Program-made: the position numbers and the translations under genes
Notes under the pieces: generated by a model
Seen by the model: only the letters and a program-made list of their open reading frames with translations
Database searches by the model: none
Told to the model about the DNA's origin: nothing
Source of the DNA: Gilvimarinus sp. 2_MG-2023
GTDB taxonomy: Bacteria; Pseudomonadota; Gammaproteobacteria; Pseudomonadales; Cellvibrionaceae
Reading direction: 5' to 3'
DNA length: 64,000 bases
NCBI RefSeq assembly: GCF_030547685.1
Contig: NZ_JAUOQM010000048.1
Span: 62,001 to 126,000, forward strand
Shown: in pieces, positions 56,991-64,000 of the stretch
Layout of the letters: each line of letters starts with the position of its first letter
How positions within the stretch are numbered: position 1 is the stretch's first letter

Positions 56991-57136
56991 TGTTTGGTTG
57001 ACGCTGCCTGCGTTTTTTTTGTGAGCAATTCCACCAAATAGTTTACCCGGATCATGCTGGCAGGCTCTGTTCTGTCTCAAAATTGATCAATTAACGGTAT
57101 TCTTGCTGCTATTTTCAATAATTCTTAAAGGAGTTG

Positions 57137-57165
57137 TTGAACCCTTTGGTGGAGTGTGGCAAAAT
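57137..57165 (+). promoter_or_regulatory. Predicted promoter of tRNA-Leu and tig
   Basis: TTGAAC and CAAAAT (4/6 each) with a 17-bp spacer, about 90 bp upstream of the tRNA. Confidence 0.45.
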
Positions 57166-57256
57166 CTGCACCCTTCTCGCATCCGTCATCTTGATTGATT
57201 GGAAAATCGTTTAAAAATCAAGGGTTTGAGGTGGGTGTGTGAGCCTGAAAAGGCAC

Positions 57257-57341
<85 letters not shown>

Positions 57342-57418
57342 TTATAAGCGAAGGCGTTGTTAATGATAATGACGCTTCAAACGATGCACTAAGCATTGAT
57401 GTATTTCACGAGGACACT

Positions 57419-58735
57419 ATGCAGGTTTCAATCGAATCGACTTCTGGCTTAGAGCGTCGCCTGACCATCGGCGTACCCGCTGATACTGTGGAAGGCGAAA
57501 TTGAAAAGCGCTTAAAAGAAGCTGCTAAAAACATCCGCTTGAACGGCTTCCGTAAAGGCAAAGTGCCGATGAAAGTGGTTAAGCAGCGCTACGGTGCCGG
57601 TGTTCGTCAGGAAGTTGTGGGTGAAGTAATCAGCCGTTCTTTCTACGAAGCGGCTCGTAAAGAAGACGTTAAACCTGCCGGTCAACCAAGTATCCAGCCT
57701 AAAGAAATGAGTGAAGGTAAGGATCTTGAATTTGTCGCGACCTTTGAAGTCTACCCTGAAGTAGCACTTAAGGATGTTGACGGTTTTAAAGTGACCCGTT
57801 ACAGCGCCGATATTACCGACCAAGATGTCGATAATATGATTGAAGTTTTACGCACTCAGGCCGCCACCTGGGAAGAAGTAGACCGTGCTGCGAAAGAGGG
57901 AGATCAGGTAAATATTGATTTTACCGGTACTAAAGATGGCGAAGAATTTGACGGTGGTAAAGCCTCCGGTCATAACTTAACACTCGGTTCGAACTCTATG
58001 ATCCCGGGTTTTGAGGATGGTATTGTTGGCATGAAAGCCGGTGAGGAGAAAACCATCAAGGTTACCTTCCCGGACGATTACCAAGCTGAAGAGCTAAAAG
58101 GTGCCGATGCTGAATTTTTGATTAAAGTGAATACTGTTTCAGAGCAGCAGTTACCTGAGCTGAAAAAGCCTTTTTTCCAGCAGTACGGTTTAGAGAAGGG
58201 CGGTATTAAAGCTTTCCAGAAAGAAGTGAAAGCCAATATGGAGCGCGAGTTGAAAAATGCGCTTAAATCTAAGGTTAAGTCTCAGGTGATGGATCAGTTG
58301 ATCGAGTCGCATGAGGTTGAGCTGCCAAAAGCGCTTGTTGCCAATGAGGTCAACGTTCTGCGCAATCAAATGATGCAGCGTTTTGGTCAGCAGCCCAAGG
58401 GTTTTGATGCCAAGTCACTCCTGCCGGACACCATGTTCGAAGAAGACGCCAAGCGTCGCGTCTCTTTAGGTTTGATTGTGGGTGAGGTGGTTAAAGACGC
58501 CAAATTACAGGCCGATCCAAAATCTGTGAAGAAAATGGTAGAAGAGATCGCCACTACTTACGAAGATCCGCAAGAAGTTATTGACTATTACTACGGTCAG
58601 CGTGAGCTTTTAGCCGGTGTAGAGTCAGCTGTTTTGGAAGATCAAGTTGTGGAGCATATTCTCGCCAAGGCCGAAGTGAGCGAAGAAACCTCGACCTATG
58701 ATGAAATTATGCAGCCTCAAAAGGCTGAAAAATAA
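57419..58735 (+). CDS. tig: Trigger factor
   Basis: 438 residues from the ATG at 57419 (AGGA upstream); the frame is open through the tRNA but that is not coding. Trigger factor is the ribosome-bound chaperone and peptidyl-prolyl isomerase. The ribosome-binding signature GFRKGKVPMKVVKQRYG near residue 42 is present, then the FKBP domain (GDQVNIDFTGTKDGEEFDGG) and the long helical C-terminal arms. It heads the tig-clpP-clpX-lon cluster. Confidence 0.96.
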   Translation: MQVSIESTSGLERRLTIGVPADTVEGEIEKRLKEAAKNIRLNGFRKGKVPMKVVKQRYGAGVRQEVVGEVISRSFYEAARKEDVKPAGQPSIQPKEMSEGKDLEFVATFEVYPEVALKDVDGFKVTRYSADITDQDVDNMIEVLRTQAATWEEVDRAAKEGDQVNIDFTGTKDGEEFDGGKASGHNLTLGSNSMIPGFEDGIVGMKAGEEKTIKVTFPDDYQAEELKGADAEFLIKVNTVSEQQLPELKKPFFQQYGLEKGGIKAFQKEVKANMERELKNALKSKVKSQVMDQLIESHEVELPKALVANEVNVLRNQMMQRFGQQPKGFDAKSLLPDTMFEEDAKRRVSLGLIVGEVVKDAKLQADPKSVKKMVEEIATTYEDPQEVIDYYYGQRELLAGVESAVLEDQVVEHILAKAEVSEETSTYDEIMQPQKAEK

Positions 58736-58753
58736 CGCTTTTTGAATAAAAAT

Positions 58754-58777
58754 GCCGCGAAACGCTCGTTTCGCGGC
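58754..58777 (+). terminator. Hairpin after tig
   Basis: A 10-bp stem GCCGCGAAAC / GTTTCGCGGC with a 4-base loop, 18 bp after the stop. The following tract is T-rich but interrupted. Confidence 0.65.
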
Positions 58778-58905
58778 CACTTCTCTTACCTTTTTGTTGT
58801 CACCTCTGGCCAATCCTTTCATCTCAGGTTAAGCTCCTTCTTAATAAGTAGTCCGAAATCGATCGGATTGTATTTTGAATGTTTTAGAAAAGGGTGTGTA
58901 ACCAA

Positions 58906-59541
58906 ATGTCCTATCAGTTAGAAGATCGCAATTCGCTGGAAGTATCCGCAAGTGGCCTGGTGCCAATGGTGGTAGAGCAAACCGCTCGTGGAGAGCGTTC
59001 GTACGATATTTACTCCCGGCTGTTGAAGGAGCGCGTGATTTTTCTCACCGGACAGGTTGAAGACCATATGGCCAATCTGGTGGTGGCGCAATTACTGTTT
59101 TTGGAAGCCGAGAATCCAGATAAAGACATTCACTTGTATATCAACTCTCCCGGCGGGTCAGTAACAGCAGGGATGTCCATTTACGACACTATGCAGTTTA
59201 TTAAGCCCGATGTGAGCACCATGTGTATGGGGCAAGCTTGTTCTATGGGGGCTTTCCTGCTGGCATCAGGGGCAGCGGGTAAGCGCCACTGCTTGCCTAA
59301 CTCGCGAGTCATGATTCATCAGCCTAGTGGCGGTGCCCAGGGGCAGGCTTCCGATATCAACATTCACGCTCAAGAAATTCTGAAAATTCGCCGTCGTCTG
59401 AACGATCTGCTGGCTTCTCATACCGGTCAGACACTGGAGCAAGTCGAACTGGATACTGAGCGTGATAAGTTTATGTCGGCGGAAGAGTCCAAAGAGTATG
59501 GAATTGTCGATTCTGTGGTACAGATACGCTCAGAATCCTAA
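58906..59541 (+). CDS. clpP: ATP-dependent Clp protease proteolytic subunit
   Basis: 211 residues from the ATG at 58906; a GTG at 58894 would add four residues not found in the family. The Ser-His-Asp set is visible: catalytic Ser in [15 protein letters not shown], His in [14 protein letters not shown] and the later Asp. A short propeptide precedes [21 protein letters not shown]. ClpP forms a 14-mer that degrades proteins with ClpX, encoded next. Confidence 0.97.
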   Translation: MSYQLEDRNSLEVSASGLVPMVVEQTARGERSYDIYSRLLKERVIFLTGQVEDHMANLVVAQLLFLEAENPDKDIHLYINSPGGSVTAGMSIYDTMQFIKPDVSTMCMGQACSMGAFLLASGAAGKRHCLPNSRVMIHQPSGGAQGQASDINIHAQEILKIRRRLNDLLASHTGQTLEQVELDTERDKFMSAEESKEYGIVDSVVQIRSES

Positions 59542-59639
59542 GATATCATCAGTTGTGCCTTATGCAGAGCGCCATAGGGCTTGAAAAATTGAGTTAAAGG
59601 GGTCATCTTTAACTCTGAGAGAAGAATTGGGAGTGGGTA

Positions 59640-60938
59640 ATGACCGATCACACCGGAGACAACGGCGACAAAAACGGCAAGCTCTTATATTGCTCGTTTT
59701 GTGGTAAAAGCCAGCACGAGGTGCGCAAACTAATTGCGGGCCCCTCGGTGTTTATTTGCGATGAATGTGTCGATCTTTGCAATGACATCATCCGTGAAGA
59801 AATACAGGAAAGCACGACTGAGGGACAGTCCGACAAGCTGCCAGTGCCAGCCGAAATTTCGGCGATTCTGGATGAATACGTTATTGGTCAAAAAAGAGCC
59901 AAAAAGGTATTGGCGGTCGCTGTCTACAACCACTACAAGCGGTTGCGGGTAGGTAGCAAGACTAAAGATAAGGACGCCGTTGAGCTGGGTAAAAGTAATA
60001 TTCTGTTGGTCGGCCCCACAGGCAGTGGTAAAACATTGCTGGCGGAGACTTTAGCCCGCCTTCTCAATGTGCCTTTTACCATTGCTGACGCCACCACATT
60101 AACCGAAGCCGGTTATGTGGGGGAAGATGTAGAAAACATCATTCAGAAACTCCTGCAAAAGTGCGACTACGATGTCGAAAAGGCGCAGCAAGGTATTGTT
60201 TATATTGATGAAATTGACAAGATTTCCCGTAAGTCTGACAACCCCTCTATCACTCGCGATGTGTCGGGTGAGGGCGTACAGCAAGCGCTGCTTAAGCTGA
60301 TTGAAGGTACGGTGGCATCCGTGCCGCCTCAAGGTGGACGCAAACACCCGCAGCAAGAGTTTTTGCAGGTCGATACCAAGAACATTTTATTCGTTTGTGG
60401 TGGCGCTTTCGCTGGCCTAGATAAAGTGATTCGTGAGCGTTCCGAAAAAGGCGGCATTGGGTTCTCTGCCCAAGTGAAGAGTAAGGCTGAAGATAAAAGC
60501 TTTGGCGACACCCTACACGAGCTTGAGCCTGAAGATTTAGTGCGTTATGGGTTAATTCCTGAGTTCGTGGGCCGTTTGCCGGTCATCGCGACCTTAGATG
60601 AGCTCGATCGTGAGGCGTTGGTTGAGATTCTGGCCGAGCCTAAAAATGCCATAACCAAGCAATATCAGCGTCTGTTTGAAATGGAAGGGGTTGAGCTGGA
60701 TTTCCGTCGCGATGCTCTTGAGGCGGTGGCCCAAAAAGCCATGGATCGCAAGACTGGAGCGAGGGGGTTACGCTCGATTATGGAATCTATGTTGTTAGAT
60801 ACCATGTATCAGATTCCCTCCGAGGAAGATGTCAAAAAAGTGGTGGTGGACGAAACCGTCGTCAAAGGTGAGTCTGATCCTATTCTGGTTTATGAAACAC
60901 CAGAGCCCGCTCCAGCCAAGGTGGCGAAAGAGGATTGA
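59640..60938 (+). CDS. clpX: Clp protease ATPase subunit ClpX
   Basis: 432 residues. The N-terminal zinc-binding domain ([25 protein letters not shown]) is followed by an AAA+ module with Walker [13 protein letters not shown], Walker [10 protein letters not shown], the GYVGEDVE pore loop and the IGFSAQV loop of the IGF type that docks on ClpP. It unfolds substrates for ClpP. It is 98 bp after clpP. Confidence 0.97.
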   Translation: MTDHTGDNGDKNGKLLYCSFCGKSQHEVRKLIAGPSVFICDECVDLCNDIIREEIQESTTEGQSDKLPVPAEISAILDEYVIGQKRAKKVLAVAVYNHYKRLRVGSKTKDKDAVELGKSNILLVGPTGSGKTLLAETLARLLNVPFTIADATTLTEAGYVGEDVENIIQKLLQKCDYDVEKAQQGIVYIDEIDKISRKSDNPSITRDVSGEGVQQALLKLIEGTVASVPPQGGRKHPQQEFLQVDTKNILFVCGGAFAGLDKVIRERSEKGGIGFSAQVKSKAEDKSFGDTLHELEPEDLVRYGLIPEFVGRLPVIATLDELDREALVEILAEPKNAITKQYQRLFEMEGVELDFRRDALEAVAQKAMDRKTGARGLRSIMESMLLDTMYQIPSEEDVKKVVVDETVVKGESDPILVYETPEPAPAKVAKED

Positions 60939-60961
60939 TCGAATAATCTTCAGCTGTAACA

Positions 60962-60988
60962 AAAAAGGGTGCTTCTGGCACCCTTTTT
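60962..60988 (+). terminator. Terminator after clpX
   Basis: Stem AAAAAGGGTGC / GCACCCTTTTT with a 5-base loop; more T-rich sequence follows. Confidence 0.9.
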
Positions 60989-61008
60989 GCGTTTTTTACT
61001 ATGACTAT

Positions 61009-61038
61009 CTTGTAATTGGCGAAGACAGTCCCCACCCT
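61009..61038 (+). promoter_or_regulatory. Candidate sigma-32 heat-shock promoter of lon
   Basis: CTTGTAA and CCCCACCC with a 14-bp spacer resemble the sigma-32 consensus (CTTGAA, N13-15, CCCCAT). It lies about 50 bp upstream of the lon start. lon is a heat-shock gene in E. coli. Confidence 0.5.
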
Positions 61039-61086
61039 TATAGTAACCGGTGGCTTTTTGCCACCACGGCCTGAGAGGGGTCAAAC

Positions 61087-63501
61087 ATGCATCAAGATGA
61101 GCAAGATTCAATGAATACCGATTTACCGCTTCTGCCGTTGCGCGACGTTGTCGTGTACCCACATATGGTTATTCCTCTGTTTGTTGGGCGACAAAAATCC
61201 ATAGAGGCGCTGGAAAGTGCTATGCGTGCCGATAAGCAAATCGTGTTGGTCGCTCAGAAAAACCCAGCAGACGATGACCCTAAGGCCGATGACTTATACG
61301 ATGTTGGTACCCTTGCCAGTATTCTGCAATTGTTAAAGCTGCCCGATGGAACCGTTAAGGTTCTGGTTGAAGGTGGCGAGCGTGTTTTTATTGAGAGTTC
61401 AGAAGAAGTCGAGGGGCATCTGCGAGTTGCGGTTCGGGTTTTTGAAGAAGAGTCGATTGATGCAGAAGAAGCTGAGGCTTTGGTTAAAGCTGCGCGCGAT
61501 CAATTTGAGCACTATGTCAGCTTGTCACGTAAAGTGGCCTCAGAGGTTATGAGTTCTCTCAGTGGTATTGATGAGCCTGGCCGACTGGCTGATACCATCG
61601 CTGCGCATATGACGCTGGAGCTGGATCAAAAGCAAGCGGTGCTGGAGTTAACCGGAATTCGTGAAAGAATTGAAACCTTGCTGGGGCTTATGGATGGCCA
61701 GATGGATCTACTGCAGGTTGAGAAAAAAATTCGCGGCCGGGTCAAAAAGCAAATGGAAAAAAGCCAGCGCGAGTACTATCTGAATGAGCAAATGAAAGCG
61801 ATTCAGAAAGAACTAGGCGATATGGGAGAGGAGGTCAACGAGGTTGATGAACTCGAACAAAAGATTGCCGATAGCGGTATGCCCGATGAAGCCCTAGAGA
61901 AAACCCGTGCTGAACTGGCCAAATTGAAAATGATGTCGCCTATGTCGGCGGAGGCCTCAGTGTTAAGGGCCTATATCGACTGGATGATTAAGGTGCCTTG
62001 GAAAAATCGCAGCAAAGTTCGCCACGATTTGGAACGCGCCGAAAAGGTTCTGGAGAAGGATCACTACGGTCTGGAGGAAGTGAAAGAGCGTATTTTGGAA
62101 TACCTCGCTGTACAAAAACGCGTGAAAAAAATTAAAGGTCCGATTTTGTGTCTGGTCGGGCCTCCAGGGGTTGGTAAAACCTCTTTGGGCGAATCCATAG
62201 CGCGAGCCACTAACCGCAAATTTATCCGTATGGCTCTCGGTGGGGTGCGCGATGAGGCCGAAATTCGTGGCCACCGCCGCACTTATATCGGCTCTTTGCC
62301 GGGTAAATTGGTGCAAAAAATGGCTAAGGTCGGAGTCAGGAACCCACTGTTTCTACTCGACGAAGTCGATAAAATGGGTATGGATAATCGTGGTGATCCA
62401 GCAAGTGCGCTGTTGGAGGTGCTCGACCCAGAGCAAAATAACCACTTCAACGATCACTACCTTGAGGTTGATTACGATCTGTCCGATGTCATGTTTGTCT
62501 GTACGTCGAACTCCATGAACATTCCAGGCCCACTGCTGGATCGTATGGAAGTGATTCGGATTCCGGGCTATACCGAGGCGGAAAAGGTCAATATTGCACG
62601 CAAGTACCTTATTCCCAAGCAAATTAAGGCCAATGGACTAAAGCCCTCCGAGCTCAGTGTGGCCGATGAGGCCATTCAGGATATTATCCGTTATTACAGC
62701 AAAGAGGCGGGTGTGCGAGGGTTGGACCGCGAGATCGCCAAGTTAGCCCGCAAAATTGTAACCAAGCATACACGTAATAAAACCACGGCTGCGGATCATA
62801 TCGGCCCTGAAAATCTAGAAGAGTTGCTTGGTGTACGCAAGTTCGATTTTGGTCGCGCCGAGGCCGACGATCAGGTGGGGCAGGTGACAGGCTTGGCTTG
62901 GACTCAGGTTGGTGGAGAGCTGTTAACCATCGAGGCTACGGCGGTGCAAGGTAAGGGGCGGATCGTTAAAACGGGCTCTTTAGGCGATGTTATGCAAGAA
63001 TCCATACAAGCCGCTCTTACCGTTGTTCGCTCACGGGCTCAGGTGTTGGGGATAGCGCCCGATTACCATGAGAAGGTCGATCTGCATATTCATGTGCCAG
63101 AGGGGGCGACCCCTAAAGATGGCCCCAGTGCCGGTGTTGCTATGTGCACGACATTGGTATCGGTGTTGACCGGTATTCCAGTTAAAGCTGAGGTGGCAAT
63201 GACGGGTGAAATCACCTTGCGCGGGGAAGTGTTGAAAATTGGCGGTCTAAAAGAGAAGCTGTTAGCTGCTCATCGCGGCGGCATTAAAACGGTCTTAATT
63301 CCGCACGATAACGAGCGTGATCTCAAGGAAATCCCGGATAACATTAAAGCCGATCTGGACATACGTCCGGTCAGGTGGATTGATGATGTGTTGCAGGTAG
63401 CCTTACAGCATACTCCTAAGCCTCTGTCCGATGAAGAGTTTAAGGCTATGGAAAAGGCCGCTAAATCTGATTCGGCTGGGTCCAGGATTAATACCCACTA
63501 G
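61087..63501 (+). CDS. lon: ATP-dependent protease Lon
   Basis: 804 residues. The N-terminal substrate-binding domain (LPLLPLRDVVVYPHMVIPLFVGR) is followed by a coiled coil, an AAA+ module (Walker A GPPGVGKTSLGES, Walker B LFLLDEVDKM) and the Lon protease domain with the Ser-Lys dyad: Ser in PKDGPSAGVAM and Lys in GGLKEKLLAAHRGG. A good ribosome site (GAGAGGGG) precedes the ATG. Lon degrades misfolded and regulatory proteins. hupB follows, as in E. coli. Confidence 0.97.
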   Translation: MHQDEQDSMNTDLPLLPLRDVVVYPHMVIPLFVGRQKSIEALESAMRADKQIVLVAQKNPADDDPKADDLYDVGTLASILQLLKLPDGTVKVLVEGGERVFIESSEEVEGHLRVAVRVFEEESIDAEEAEALVKAARDQFEHYVSLSRKVASEVMSSLSGIDEPGRLADTIAAHMTLELDQKQAVLELTGIRERIETLLGLMDGQMDLLQVEKKIRGRVKKQMEKSQREYYLNEQMKAIQKELGDMGEEVNEVDELEQKIADSGMPDEALEKTRAELAKLKMMSPMSAEASVLRAYIDWMIKVPWKNRSKVRHDLERAEKVLEKDHYGLEEVKERILEYLAVQKRVKKIKGPILCLVGPPGVGKTSLGESIARATNRKFIRMALGGVRDEAEIRGHRRTYIGSLPGKLVQKMAKVGVRNPLFLLDEVDKMGMDNRGDPASALLEVLDPEQNNHFNDHYLEVDYDLSDVMFVCTSNSMNIPGPLLDRMEVIRIPGYTEAEKVNIARKYLIPKQIKANGLKPSELSVADEAIQDIIRYYSKEAGVRGLDREIAKLARKIVTKHTRNKTTAADHIGPENLEELLGVRKFDFGRAEADDQVGQVTGLAWTQVGGELLTIEATAVQGKGRIVKTGSLGDVMQESIQAALTVVRSRAQVLGIAPDYHEKVDLHIHVPEGATPKDGPSAGVAMCTTLVSVLTGIPVKAEVAMTGEITLRGEVLKIGGLKEKLLAAHRGGIKTVLIPHDNERDLKEIPDNIKADLDIRPVRWIDDVLQVALQHTPKPLSDEEFKAMEKAAKSDSAGSRINTH

Positions 63502-63934
63502 TCATCATGGCTATTTTTGCGTTGGGTGGGCAGGCTTGCAGCATCGCTTGTTTAGCCCACCCAGCTCGATGTTGACGTAAAGGTGTTCTTTGCTGGGGCG
63601 CTACTGGACGATGGGTCCAGCATAAAAAGGTTGACATTCGGTTTATTTGGCTATTTATTTCCGGCGAAAATGTTACCCAATGTGTTACTTTATTGCGGTC
63701 AATTGTTGCGGTCTTGGCTTGAGTTGTATAAAACCTATCCAAAATACAAACCAATTCAGTATTTACCTACGCCAGCCTTGACCCGCATCCACCCACTTGG
63801 TATAAATCGCAGTTCAATAGTGAGTGGTGGTGCTGGACCTCACCGTGTTACTCGTTGATAGCACCGAGTCAATAAAAAACACTGCACAAATATAAAACGT
63901 GTTCTGGAAAATCTATTTTTAAGGGGTTAAACGT
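63502..63934 (+). other. Intergenic region between lon and hupB
   Basis: A 433-bp gap. It has a strong inverted repeat (GTTGGGTGGGC at 63521-63531 and GCCCACCCAGC at 63555-63565) just after lon, a TTGACA at 63631 and a TATAAA at 63727, which may belong to multiple hupB promoters. A 91-codon frame at 63583-63858 has no recognisable content and I do not call it a gene. Confidence 0.5.
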
Positions 63935-64000
63935 GAACAAAACTGAGCTGATCGAAGCCATTGCCGCATCTGCGGATATTTCTAAAGCTGCTGCTGGCCG
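63935..64000 (+). CDS. hupB: DNA-binding protein HU-beta (5' end only)
   Basis: Only about 22 codons are inside the window. It starts with GTG, preceded by TAAGGGG, and begins NKTELIEAIAASADISKAAAG, the N-terminal helix region of HU. HU bends and compacts DNA. Its place after lon matches other gammaproteobacteria. The rest lies beyond the window. Confidence 0.9.

Larger units (their letters stand above)
56893..57256 (+). other. Intergenic region between fadA and tRNA-Leu
   Basis: A 364-bp gap. It holds the fadA terminator, a second short T-rich hairpin (ACGC / GCGT followed by eight T, 57001-57021), a likely tRNA promoter, and no gene I can support. Confidence 0.6.

Noticed and set aside
57155-57172. 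Sigma-54 promoter before tRNA-Leu (TGGCA...TGCA)
   Set aside because: The GG-GC spacing is 8, not the required 10.
63583-63858. 91-codon frame between lon and hupB
   Set aside because: There is no ribosome site or recognisable content, and the region is expected to hold hupB promoters.

Overview
The window is chromosomal DNA of a gammaproteobacterium, most likely a member of the Cellvibrionales (Cellvibrio / Saccharophagus / Teredinibacter type). The basis is the Pseudomonas-like order of the housekeeping clusters (plsX-fabD-fabG-acpP-fabF-pabC-mltG, glnS-cysS, tRNA-Leu-tig-clpP-clpX-lon-hupB, yccA-tusDCBE-tRNA-Ser, fadBA) together with a secreted lipoprotein carrying a long poly-serine linker, a habit common in that group. 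No insertion sequence, phage, CRISPR array or integron is visible. Coding density is high and both strands are used in short operons.

Layout. 1-6.5 kb: the 3' end of rlmKL, a small membrane protein, an ABC exporter, two unrecognised envelope genes, and an azoR-pirin pair divergent from a LysR regulator. 6.6-20.1 kb: uvrB; a membrane Ser/Thr kinase with PEGA and FGE-like domains paired with a PP2C phosphatase; an M16C peptidase; a DTW-domain tRNA enzyme with a GIY-YIG protein; cmoM; a membrane J-protein; and a poly-Ser metallopeptidase lipoprotein with a partner lipoprotein. 20.2-29.4 kb: aguA-aguB-diguanylate cyclase-bcp, an AraC-type regulator, yajC, a D-cysteine desulfhydrase-like enzyme, an amino-acid:sodium symporter, tusDCBE, yccA and tRNA-Ser(UGA). 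29.4-42.9 kb: rne with a long leader, divergent from rluC; a HAD phosphatase; yceF; then yceD-rpmF-plsX and the fatty-acid synthesis genes through mltG. 43-51.2 kb: glnS, cysS, a periplasmic rhodanese, a CorB/CorC-like protein, ypjD, ffh and an HslJ-like lipoprotein. 51.3-56.9 kb: a malic enzyme, an XRE-cupin regulator and fadBA in one apparent operon. 57.2-64 kb: tRNA-Leu(UAG), tig, clpP, clpX, lon and the first codons of hupB.

Functional links. Fatty-acid synthesis (33-43 kb) and beta-oxidation (51-57 kb) are both present; the second is tied to a malic enzyme and its own regulator. tRNA maturation is heavily represented: tusBCDE (2-thiouridine), cmoM (cmo5U), a DTW enzyme (acp3U), rluC and rlmKL for rRNA, two tRNA genes and two tRNA synthetases. 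Protein quality control is grouped in tig-clpPX-lon.

I do not see a clear-cut novel defence or mobile system. The least ordinary items are the kinase/PP2C pair whose FGE-like domain lacks catalytic cysteines, the poly-Ser gluzincin-like lipoprotein with its partner, the cysteine-cluster diguanylate cyclase inside a putrescine operon, the maeA-regulator-fadBA operon, two probable leaderless genes (rluC, yceD), and the tus operon beginning directly on the terminator of yccA.
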